A DNA stretch of 64,000 nt, from positions 47,383,473-47,447,472 of the forward strand of contig OX419758.1 in NCBI GenBank assembly GCA_948567375.1, written 5' to 3'. Below are positions 1 through 14,183 of this stretch, piece after piece; position 1 is the first letter of the stretch; every line of letters starts with the position of its first letter. The position numbers were made by a program, and so were the translations under genes. The DNA is from Lunularia cruciata (lineage: Eukaryota > Streptophyta > Marchantiopsida > Lunulariales > Lunulariaceae). The notes below the pieces were generated by a model. The model was not told where the DNA came from. It ran no database searches and saw nothing but the letters and a program-made list of their open reading frames with translations.

Positions 1-960
1 GAATGAGGAAGCTTGGACAACTCAAGGTTTTGTCGGTCACTCACTTTACATGCATTTGATTGGTTGGAGGACAACTTTGCTTGGTAGAACATGGGTTCAG
101 ATGGATGATAGTAGTTTACGAGTTATTCATTAATTCCTACTTACTTTGTACTTTCTCTATAGTGATGAGGTTCCACCTAGGTTTGGTCCACCCATCTGCA
201 TCTTCATTACTAACTTGTGAGTGTGGTTCTACACTAGATGCAATAGCGGTCCATATCACGCAGTGTCCTTTTGGAGGACAAAGGATAGCTGGGTAGCTAT
301 CCTTTGTCCACAATGCTATCAAGGATATAGTGTTTGCCATGGTATGAGAGAATGGATACCTTGCTTGGAGAGAGCATTGGCATGCTTTGCAAACGACACA
401 AGTCAATGCAAACTTATACTTAGTCTGAGATGATCAAGTGACAATAGTGGATTTTGTGGTTATGGACCCTACATGTGATGCGGTGTAGGAGGGAGTGATC
501 ACCCATCCTCTTGGACGGGCGGCAAGTGGAGCGGCAACAAGCAAGGTCCCCAAGTATAGAGGTATGCAACGAGATCACCTCTTTGTTCCTCTAGTCTTGG
601 AGTTATATAACGTGATGGATACGACGTTTGACACATTTGTCAAGGAGCCTACAAGGCATATCATTCTAGACGTAAGGGGTATCACTCTCACTCTTATATT
701 TCATAGTATATTTTAGACAACGTGTGTCTATTGCTCTACAATGAAGATTGGTTGGTGCAATCTATAGGAGTGAAATCATACTAGGTGATACTCCTTCTAA
801 TGCTCTTGTTGTTTGTAGACCATTTGATTTCTATAGCTATCTTGGTGATGCAAGGCATTTTTCTCTGACCTGTACTATTGGGATTTAGGCCCATTTTACC
901 CTCTTTGTGTTTTCCTTATGTGGCTTGATAGGGTCATCCCATCCTTGTTTTCACTTGCGG
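1..960 (+). mobile_element. LINE family C, 3' fragment (cut by window edge)
   Basis: This is the C-terminal end and 3' UTR of a non-LTR retrotransposon; its 5' part lies outside the window. Translated pieces give a zinc-binding-like stretch (CECGSTLDAIAVHITQCPF, about 221-290) and a C-terminal block (KYRGMQRDHLFVPLVLELY, about 550-610). The same blocks occur, diverged, on the minus strand at 38.8-39.3 kb inside another LINE. The homology continues into the 3' UTR (AGGTGATACTCC near 783) and fades near 900-960. Frames are broken several times between 60 and 716, so this is a dead copy. The block KYRGMQR..F.PLALELYG is, from memory, common in LINEs of mosses and other seed-free plants. The 3' boundary is approximate. 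Confidence 0.75.
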
Positions 961-1888
961 TTTTAGATGACTACTTGAGTGACACATTGGCTGGCTCCTT
1001 GAATCACCCCTCCTCCTGTTTCCCTCGATTTCACCAAGAATCAACCAAGCTGTCGTCGAACCTGAATACATGTTAGAAAGAACCACAAAATCACTAGCTC
1101 AATTGAGCAAGTTTTTGCTAAGGCTACTCGAAACAAAGTCGAGACACATGAGTCTTGATTGACTCTCTTCAAACTACCTGTAGCTATCCTTTTCTCAGGT
1201 TTCAACTCTGTTCTCATGTGAATCAAGTTATGGGTGCATTTGATCCAAGATGCTTTCAAAGAAAAGGGAACAGTTTGGCGCGAAAACTCCAATTTTGTGC
1301 AGCAAATATGCTTGTTTGACCTAGGCGAGAGAGAATTTTTTTCAAGGATAAGTTATAAGTTGTGAATAAGTTCCTGCGAACCGTCGGTACTGCTTTCGCA
1401 TACAATTTTATACCTCTTTCCCAATTAAATTCGTTCCACAGTGATGGCACAAACATTCAGATAGTATCTGGCCCCAGAAAGTTATCAATGACAAAGGAGA
1501 AAGATCATCACATTCCACATTCCACATTCTCCGCTCAATACGGAACAACATGAAGCTATAAATGAATTATTATAATCACTGGTTGGTTGTCTGGCACATC
1601 TCAAACTGATCCACAAAGATTTACTCAAAAACGTACAGTACGACTTCTTTCACCAGGTCTCACCGAGGACACTACAAGGTACTGGACAAGGTATGCAAGG
1701 CAGTATCCAGATAGTCTGAGCATACTTCCGCACGTTTTGCCCAATTTACTCGATTGTAAGCTAATCATTTGGAGACGTCAAACTGCACTAGTGGTCTAGG
1801 TTATGGATACACAGATATCCAAAGTCTCGTACTTCTTTCTGATCGACGAGTAACCCCTCCAGTCTATAGATCTCCAGTAACCAGTCTT
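961..1888. other. Spacer with the 3' flank of the calreticulin gene
   Basis: I see no supported gene here. The right part should hold the 3' UTR and polyadenylation region of the minus-strand calreticulin gene that ends at 1889. Short open frames exist on both strands, but none resembles a known family. An unspliced calreticulin transcript would read to a stop at 1864-1866. Confidence 0.5.
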
Positions 1889-4800
1889 CTAAAGCTCGTC
1901 ATGATCCTGCTCATGGAAACAAAACACATCGTCTTAGAATTATTTGGACTCCAAAGCCGGATCCATTCTCTGAACCTCAAATTCAGCTTGAGTTTATATA
2001 TTAATATATTGAGGTGGTTTTTCACATGGTTGAAAAATGAAAGATAAGAACTTACCGAATAGTAGTCTTCATCGTCATCATCGTCGTCATCATCATCCTA
2101 TAGGACCAATGGAATACTCATTAGCATTTCAAGGATTGCAAAGTGATACAGGTTAGCGGAATCTCCACTGCTAGAGTGAATGTCTAGTCTCTCCATTTAA
2201 GAGAATGTTCAGTACCAGAAGACAGAAATATTGACACCAGGTAAGATCTACTTGGCAAAGTACAGCTTAGATGGGACAATTCTGTATTAAGTATCTCACC
2301 CACGGGCAGTAGAGAGACAAGCTAGAATCCGAAAGCTTAATAGCAACATCTTGATGATGATATTCAGACTGTAGAACAACGACAAGAAGTCTAGAAAGCA
2401 ACGTGACCAATATATGGCATATGGCTTTAGCAAATCGGTTGATGTATCATTTTCGAACTCTACATACGGGCACCTTTTGAGACGGCCGCCTAGCATGGAA
2501 TCTGGACTGCAGGGGCTGAAGTTCTACGTGGTATGGACGTAACAAACACAGACAGGAGATCCTTACTTCTTTTGACCAAAAACTGGGAACGCGGCTGGCT
2601 ATGGGTAAGAGAACTTTCAAGACAGCGAGTCCACCATATTCACACACAATTCATGTATCACAGAAGTGTGTGTGATATCCGCGGGAATATGACGCTCGTG
2701 ATGGCACATACCCGGGAGTATCTGCTCTTCATATCTTCTCTAAGACGAGCACTCTTCGACCTTCCTCTGCGGTCATAATCTCTTGCTCCTCTACTTCTTG
2801 ATCGTATTCCTGAACGAGAGTTCCTTCGATCCTCTTTCGACTCCCTCCTTCTCTCCCCTTCCTCCCTCGCTGCCTGTGCCTCCCTCTAGAAGGCCACACA
2901 AGAAGCGTCCAGACATAATTAATAATCCGTAAAGTCTGTAGAGGATTTTGTGATTGCACAAGAGTGCTAATTATTGAATGAACGGATGAATAGACGCCCC
3001 TCACCAGAACCGAGGATGCGTATATTGCCCTAAAGAGACGTGCTATGGAGGGACTGAGAAGGCCCTGCAGATACTTTAGTTGAGTGGGTGAACTGTGAAT
3101 TGAAGGAAGGACAGTTGCGTTCCATTCAGATCACACAAGAGGAAGAGTGGGCAGGACCATGAAGATGCCCACTTCTTAAATTGGTGGCTGTATTAAGTTC
3201 TTATGTAATAACGTGCCGACATATCAACTTACATACTAAGTAGTGTTCCCTTCTCACACTTAGTACAAGACGATTATCGCATTCCGTTCTTTTTCGTGCT
3301 GAGAGATAGAAATAGGATGACGCATGAGGTATGACTACGCCACGAAGACCAGGCGGGAGAGTTTGTACAAGAGGAAGTCAAAAAGTATGAAAGATTGTAG
3401 CACGCATGCAGAGCAGGACCAAGTACCGAGTTCCTATCCACCAGATCCACGTTACGCTTCAAACTCATTCATTCAGATTGGGAATTTGGACAGTAGAAGT
3501 GGCAAGTCGCATCCACAGAGACTACAGTTAAGTATGTCGTCACGTACCTCTTCCTCGGCTTCCCTCTTCGTCTCTGCTTCCCCGAAGGACTCCAGTTCAG
3601 ACTGAAACGATTGCACGACATCGATATGAGACACTAATTTCGAGGTGGTAACGGTCAGAAACAAGTCCAGGTACGTGAGTCTTAATGTAGACATCAATGG
3701 ACTTCCCAACATTGCTACTTGAGAATCCTGTAAGACATGTTCTGATCTTACTAGAAAATGCTTATCTTTTTTCCCCAACACGGTATATTGAAACACTAGA
3801 CTCTGCACATCCCATATGGGCACCCCTCTCACGTCTCGTAATTAACGTTTTGTTGTACGGTCGGAGCAATGCATTATTTTAAGGTTGAGTACAATGCACT
3901 TTATTTTGCGTTTTGGAATCAAATGAACACGAAAGGAGATGTAATCTACAGTAGCTGGAGGTGAAAATTTAGTTTCATGCACCACTGTTTTCTCCAAATT
4001 GGGACTCTTTAATTGGTCTAATTGCTCTAGTATAATTCCAAAACCCAAATGTGGGCGGAATCTTCTTGCACTTCTATAAAAGTTCGATAAGGTAGAATAC
4101 AAAGACAGAGAATCTCACATCTTTGTTCTTCAGGGTAGTTTCCTCCGCAACTTGTTTGGCATACTCAGGATCATCAGTGATAAGGATGTTGTCAAAAAGC
4201 GAACCAGCTTTAACCTGCACAAGTTTGAACCGCGATCGAATGAGCAGAGAATGACTGTGCTAAGCTGAGATGTGCAGTACGAGAGGATAGTAAGCAAAGA
4301 AGAGAACTCTGTCGCTGAATACTAGGCTGATAGAGCTTGATGTTGGGTTCGGAACTATTAGATTTTATGTCGTCCAATCAAAGCTTTACTTTTGCTGACT
4401 TTGAGCGAGGCACAACGTACCTGCCAGAGCTCGATACCGAAGTACTGCAGTGGAGCGAAGACGTAAAGATCTGGATCATCCTCGAATTCTAATGTACACA
4501 CAAATGGTCGCGAGCAAGAGGGTCGTCAATCGCATGCATTAGTCTTTGAGCAAGTCAAGTTGTAGACATTTGAATACAGTGCGCAGGTAGGACGATCTGT
4601 GAAGGTTGAAGATAAATAACACAATACTTGGGGTCTTTACAATGTAAAGTACCTGGGTTGTCGACCCAAGGAGTCTTCCACTTCCCTTTGTAAGCTGGGT
4701 TCTTTATCTTCTGCAGTTCTCATTGAAAATATGCAGTGTTAGCGCAGACAATTTCCCAAGTCTTTTGGTACCCGCGTCTCAGATATACTTCAATTGCAGA

Positions 4801-7272
4801 GAAACTTTGGTATGCACTGAAACTTGGGCAACTTACCTTGGCTTTCCATGGTCCTTTGTACTTGGGATTGGGAATTGTAGAGGGATACCATTCTCCATCC
4901 TCTTCCTCGTCCCAGTCATCAGGCTAACAAAACAAAACAAAGATCTTGATTTAGCTGCAAATATATCAAGAGCAGTTAAGTTTAACCAGGATTCTAGGTT
5001 GGATGTTCATTAAGACAAGCGCAGATGCCTGATCAGAATACCTTACCTTCTTGGACTTAGGATCTGGAATTTCGGCGGGGATCGAGTCCCAATCCTGCAT
5101 TCAGGAGCAACTTATTAATACATGATCCAACTGCGGTGAAGGTTGCAAATTGACTCAATCAAGGTACTGCTTACTACTTCAACCTGACACGAGCAAAGGG
5201 CACTAACAGATAGGTCCAGTCAACAGCACCGGAAAGAGGTCCTCAAGAAAGACTCTACATTCTATTCGGACAAAGGAACATATGTCACCTCGGGCTTTGT
5301 ATCATCTGGATCGGAAATGTATTCCCTGTCATCCCAATCAGCAGGCTGCATGGGAGAAAAAGGACGCCAATTCAAGTCATCAAGAAACTAGGAGATGATA
5401 TGATTCAACCGCAGAAGTAATAATGATAGTCAATAAGCAACGAACAGCGAGCAGCGAGCAAGCATTTGGCAATCCATTATTTTACCAGTTTTACTGGTGA
5501 ATTCTTTCTACCTTATAGGTAGTAACAGCTGACCAAACATACCTTCTTCGCCTTGGTATCTTTCAGTTTCCGAGGTGGCAAAATTTCCCAGTCAGTGTAC
5601 AGACTTCCAGATTCTCTTTCGCGATTGTCGACCAGAATGCTGTAAGAGGCATCTGGTCTAATGATAAACGTGTAAACATGCGTGAGTTGATCTGTCTCAC
5701 AGGCAACGGTCTTCTTGATAGGATAATTTTGACCCTTATATTGGATGATCGCATGGAGTTTCTTCGTTTGAGTGCCGCAGATGTCTGGTCCAAACATGAT
5801 ACTGCCACACATAGAAAATGACCCACTCAAATCTCCAACTCCACAGTAATCTCTGAATTGTGCTCCCTAAACTTTCAAAGAGTACCATGGAAATTCCTCT
5901 AGATATTTACAAGTACCTACCTGTAGGGCGTGTCTCCACTGAACTTCCTTTGATTCACGTAACCACTCATTAGTTTCACATATCCGCCGCCACATTCAAT
6001 CTTTTGCTCGTGTTTTACCGAGTATTGCAGTACAAGAGTCCTATCTTTATTGCTGAATTCTTGCGGAAACTTCGTCGAGATGGCGAAAAACCTTGCATCT
6101 GGACTGGTCTGGATACCTGCAAGAAGCAATAGGGAAAAGCATCAGCTCCATCCAGCGACAAGTATCCGCAAGAAGTGATGGAATTAAAATCGTTGGCAGA
6201 AGAAATCTTCAGCACCTACCTTTGTCATCAGGATCTCCGAACCACTTGCCGGCAGTATGAACCCAATTCCCTGCAAGCCCTTCGCCTCTCTTCCAGTCGG
6301 ACTTAACCCATCGACTTTCCCATCCATCTACAGAGATCCCACCAGGTCGGTAGTGTAAATTTTTCTTCCTGACTTACAGGGGGGTTGCTAGAGAAGAATT
6401 ACGTCACAATGAGCTCACAACGCTGACAAATGTGGACTTTGGACTAGCAATGCTATACATTATGTAAAATACTAAAGAGAAATGTGCCCAGTCTCCAATT
6501 GATGCCTCGAGCACATAAATGCATCGATTGCTGACAATTAGAAGCAACAATTTTGAACCTTCACTTGGCGGTTGGTTGGCTAACTGGCAGTGAAACGTTG
6601 TTGTAAGTATCAGTACTGCATACAGTTTCGATTGTCTTTACCGACAAGGAACAACAGAATTCTTAGGTCACCGATCTCCGGCATTCATGTATACATTATC
6701 AGCTCAGGGTTCTCATTAACGGCTACAGGTCTCGAAGCAAAGGTTTTGACAAATTAGAAGCTCGGTGAGCGCAATAATAAGCAGACGCTGAGTCCAATCA
6801 TGGAATTCAATATGATCTGTACTTCGGACCCTTTCATGTGCGAGTATTGTCTGAGCCGGTTGCAGCAAAAAGCTTACTGGACGCATCATGGACTCACTCT
6901 GCTTGAGCCTTATTCGCGGAAGAAAAAGGAGATAATACCACACCATCTTAAAAACATGAGCAAGCTGGCAGCCAGTACCACACTGCTTTAACTGAAAAGT
7001 AAGAGCAAACCTCCAACAATCTCACTGGATTACCCGCAATGGATCATTCTCTTCAACTCATATTTTTCGTAGAATTGCAAGCAGATCTCTCAATCAAGAG
7101 AAAATATTGAAAAAGTTCTCTTACTTTACAATACCAGCTTAAACTAACTGCTTGCGAGCAGTCGCTCACCTTCGAAACGCTCTTCGAATATAACCTCCGA
7201 AGCTACCAAGACCGAGAAGCACAAGACTGCAATCACCGGCAGCAGCAAGCGCGAAAGCGCCGGAGCGCTCAT
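1889..7272 (-). CDS. CRT3: Calreticulin, plant CRT3 type (14 exons)
   Basis: ER-lumenal, Ca-binding lectin chaperone that retains and folds glycoproteins; in Arabidopsis CRT3 assists receptor kinases such as EFR and mutant BRI1. Exons, transcript order: 7272-7170, 6327-6220, 6116-5921, 5801-5543, 5345-5289, 5094-5047, 4923-4837, 4710-4653, 4488-4421, 4214-4119, 3601-3548, 2885-2712, 2097-2056, 1906-1889. All junctions are GT-AG and keep frame; the total is 1368 nt, 455 aa. Signal peptide is about residues 1-25, then [16 protein letters not shown]. Family signatures: [15 protein letters not shown] (105-119) and IMFGPDICG (137-145); Cys112, 144 and 170 fit the usual pattern. P-domain repeats KPADWDD, KPEDWDS and KPDDWDE lie at about 222-262, followed by two GxW-type repeats. 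[11 protein letters not shown] and ILPPRKLK point to CRT3 rather than CRT1/2. The C-domain is basic and Arg/Ser-rich (379-436), then nine Asp (437-445), ending HDEL. Slightly longer than Arabidopsis CRT3 (424 aa, from memory). Confidence 0.95.
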
Positions 7273-8556
7273 CGTGAAGTTGGACCAGGAGAGGCCGATC
7301 TGGCGAAAATTGCTGTCTCTTTCCCCCAGCTCCCTTCGATCTTTGCCCTCCTCTCGACGACAGGAATTCTAGAACCCGCTCATCGACACGAGAGAACTGC
7401 TAGTTGAAGAGTGCAGAAGGTGAGGGAGTGGGGGACTGCTTACGATCTCTAGGATCCAAGGAAGAGACCGATTCCAAGACTGGCATCGGAGTCCCATTTG
7501 TCCCCGCCTGAACAAGGCCGAAAATGGCGAAAAATTCGCTCATTCGTTCGGTCTCTGGGTTTCCTGGTCAAAGGACTTTCCGGCACTTGTTACGGGACCC
7601 GTATCCTCCCTTCCAATTCCTTACTTCAACCTTCCCTCACCTCATAGAGTAGGGGGGGTTAAGAAATTCCCTAAGCGATTCCATAAAACGATTTACTGGG
7701 GGTCCCGTAATATAATACGAGTTGTGTCCCGAGGTGATCTATTAAAATGTGCGTAATTCCGTTCATTCCCGTAATTGTCGGGTTCTTGTCTTAATTAATC
7801 TCTCTTGGAATTTTATGGAAATATTCGTAATCAACTTTACACACTACTGCCTTCACTCTCGTTGCATTACGTAAAATCTGTAATTGAAACCCTTTACTGT
7901 ATTGTATTAACAAGTCACTTCGCTGCCCACGATAATCCGCTCTCAACTCGATTGAATCAATGAATGAATGAACTAAGTTAGACCTCATTGCAACGCTTTG
8001 AAACAATGTAAATCAATTTATTCACCCAAAATAGATTCATAAACAGATCACCTGTTTACATCAATTTACCCTTTCAAAAAAGTATATTAATATCGCATTA
8101 GTGAGTACAAATTAAATTGTTGGCCGTTTGTGAAATGATCAATATGACTTTCACGCAGAGGGTGAATGGTAAAAACTGATATATACTTCTACACGTCACC
8201 CTTGTGAGCCAATAGACTAGGTATCTAAAGTTAGCATTATCTCCTTAACGGGCAAGAGATAATGTATTTTCTTTTTAGATGATAGAATTTTTATGCAGTA
8301 TTTCTTTATTTTTGGAAATATTTTAATTTTATTAAAATTAAATTATTTGTAATATAAAACATTTATATTCAAGTCTGGATCAACTTTAACCTGAGTTAAA
8401 TCATTCCTGTTTGAAATATTTTCTTCCTTATTCATTCAACGCGGTTCAGTCTAATCTGTTGATAGATTGAGAGGTTTTATACATATGTCAAGTACTAAGG
8501 TGCGTGAAAGCTTCAATGCGCAGAGTAAATTGTCCATATGAATTGCTGAATGGAAT
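7273..8556. other. Upstream region of CRT3 and spacer
   Basis: The first few hundred bases (about 7273-7640) are GC-richer than what follows and should hold the 5' UTR and promoter of the minus-strand calreticulin gene. I could not find an unambiguous TATA box or a classical plant ER-stress element (CCAAT-N10-CACG). From about 7.7 kb the sequence becomes AT-rich with no recognisable gene. Confidence 0.4.
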
Positions 8557-8783
8557 ATAGTGCCATCACGGGTTTCTCCTAGTGTCTCCTGGTTCCAAGT
8601 GAATTGTCCAAATACCAATGAAGTACAACCAGATATGGAAAGAGGAAAAACTAGGTGAAAGCCATTACTAGGTCCTCCTCTTTTTCCCTGGAATTACAAC
8701 CAGATACCTCTTCCTAATTCATTGGTATTTGGACAAGTTCACTTGGGCCCACGTCTTGATAAGGAGATACCAGTAAGCACTAT
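8557..8783. repeat. Fold-back (MITE-like) hairpin element, about 227 bp
   Basis: The two ends are long imperfect inverted repeats. The left arm (8557-8622) starts ATAGTGC and contains TTGTCCAAATACCAATGAA. The right arm (8718-8783), read on the minus strand, also starts ATAGTGC and carries the same TTGTCCAAATACCAATGAA block. Arms of about 66 bp look roughly 75-80% identical by eye. Inside, GGAAAGAGGA near 8637 can pair with TCCTCTTTTTCC near 8680, and ACAACCAGATA occurs twice (about 8627 and 8696). No coding capacity. I could not define a clean target-site duplication. Confidence 0.7.
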
Positions 8784-11189
<2,406 letters not shown>

Positions 11190-11340
11190 AGTTCGGGGAA
11201 CGGGTTATCCAGAATTCATGAAATACAAATGATCGGCATCCAAGATGTATGCGATGCACAATGTTAAAATAGTGATAAATCCATAAGATAGAATGCATAG
11301 AATGTAACGTAGTGAGGCAAAACCGTAATTGCAACAAATT

Positions 11341-12755
<1,415 letters not shown>

Positions 12756-14183
12756 TCAATCGGCATTACTGTCAGGTTTCCAGATAGAAGTACAGAGAGC
12801 CGGTTGAAGTTTCCAGGAAAGGAAAACACCGGATGGTTGCACATCGAAGCCCCATCCGTCTTTGTACCTCTTCAGAAGAGCTCGAACGTCGTCCACAACG
12901 TCATCACTCAAAGGACATGGACAAAAACCAGCCCTTGTAAACCTGGAGCCCCACTGTGCACTTTTCTCCAACCTCTTGCAAATATAGTCGTCCATATCAT
13001 CGCAAGCCAGGATGTTCACCATTGTACGAGCGCATGAGCGTTCCAGCATCAGCCTTTCGTTGCTAGCTCGGGGAAAGCTTTCTTCTAAGGATTCAAAGAA
13101 GAGGGAGTAGAATCGGAGAGCTTCCGGAAAGCATTGGGAGAAGTCGGTGGAGAGTAGGTCCGCTTCTTCTTCAGTGACGGTGACAATTTTGGGATTCATA
13201 CTTCGCAGTGTTGAGATGATCTCGTCTCGTAGAGTTCTTATGAAGGGGCTGCTTCCAGGAGCCTTGTCCGGGACCCTGTGTAGAGAAAGGTTGCAATTGA
13301 TGGCGAGAGCTTCATCCGGATCTAGGTGAAGATCACTCTCTTCCAACTTCCCCAGCTCCGGTTGTTGCAGAACGGTGAACTCGAACGGCACTCCCATCAG
13401 GCGGGCAAATTTTTCCATCCTTTGGCCAATTTCTTTCATCACTTTCAGACCCGAAGCCTCCATGGACAGAATTATGGTTGTGAGGTGAAGGTGTGGAGCC
13501 CCTTCAGGCCTCGTGGCCAGAGACTCGAGAAGAGTCGGCCACTGGGTACAGAATGTATTGCTAATATCCACGATGTGCACTTTCATTTCTCCTTCAAATG
13601 CTTCTAGTATAGCTCCGTTTGATGCCACATGCCCGAAGGTGGTCCAAGGGCTTGCCTCTTGAAATTTGAGGATCATTTTCCTCATAGAGTCGAATGAGTA
13701 GCTGCGTTCAGCAGCAGCTGATAGGATCCGGTAGCAGCGTGGACCTGTCCCAGCCGTCTTGCAGAATAGAGCTTGAAGGAAATAGGATGCCAGTCTCTGC
13801 TCACAGTCGCCATAAGGAGATGACAGCTCGTTTAACACCCATAGAAGATTTTGCACTTTAGACTTTACATCTGTGCATATTGCATTCCCGCATTCGCTAA
13901 GAAGACTTTTTGCCCAATGTTCTTCAATTACAGTTGCTGCTGCAGATGGAGGATCAGGGGTGGAACCCAGCCATGAATTGCCGCTGAAAGCCTGAGAGTA
14001 CATCAAAGCCCATTGTTCTCCGTTCATTCCTCGTTCTCCTCCTTCAACCAGACCTGTTGTCTCGTCTCGGAGATGGCTAGATGATCCTTCCATTGTTGGA
14101 GATGTGCTTGCATCTGCAGAACTCACACTAGAGCTCTCGCTGGAATTGAGGGTGTCATTACGTAGTTGATACGGATCCATCAT
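12756..14183 (-). CDS. SHR: SHORT-ROOT-class GRAS transcription regulator
   Basis: Single-exon gene, 475 aa. SHR proteins are plant-specific GRAS regulators; in Arabidopsis SHR moves between cells and acts with SCARECROW in asymmetric division and tissue patterning. The N-terminus (1-85) is Ser/Thr-rich and disordered-looking. The leucine-rich region I begins near SLLSECGNAI (93-102). SHR-type hallmarks follow: KFQEASPWTTFGHVASNGAI (173-192), the VHIID-type motif VHIVDISNTFCTQWPTLLE (202-220), and EIGQRMEKFARLMGVPFEF (251-269). The PFYRE-region motif is PKIVTVTEEEADLL (331-344), then ESFPRASNERLMLER (368-382). The SAW region runs from about 431 to 467 (DDVRALLKRYKDGW, FLSWKLQPALCTSIWKP). The first of two consecutive Met codons is taken as start. 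The length is in the usual range and all GRAS sub-domains are present. The assignment to SHR rather than SCR or DELLA rests on the VDISNTFCTQWPTLLE block. Confidence 0.95.
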   Translation of the reverse strand: MMDPYQLRNDTLNSSESSSVSSADASTSPTMEGSSSHLRDETTGLVEGGERGMNGEQWALMYSQAFSGNSWLGSTPDPPSAAATVIEEHWAKSLLSECGNAICTDVKSKVQNLLWVLNELSSPYGDCEQRLASYFLQALFCKTAGTGPRCYRILSAAAERSYSFDSMRKMILKFQEASPWTTFGHVASNGAILEAFEGEMKVHIVDISNTFCTQWPTLLESLATRPEGAPHLHLTTIILSMEASGLKVMKEIGQRMEKFARLMGVPFEFTVLQQPELGKLEESDLHLDPDEALAINCNLSLHRVPDKAPGSSPFIRTLRDEIISTLRSMNPKIVTVTEEEADLLSTDFSQCFPEALRFYSLFFESLEESFPRASNERLMLERSCARTMVNILACDDMDDYICKRLEKSAQWGSRFTRAGFCPCPLSDDVVDDVRALLKRYKDGWGFDVQPSGVFLSWKLQPALCTSIWKPDSNAD

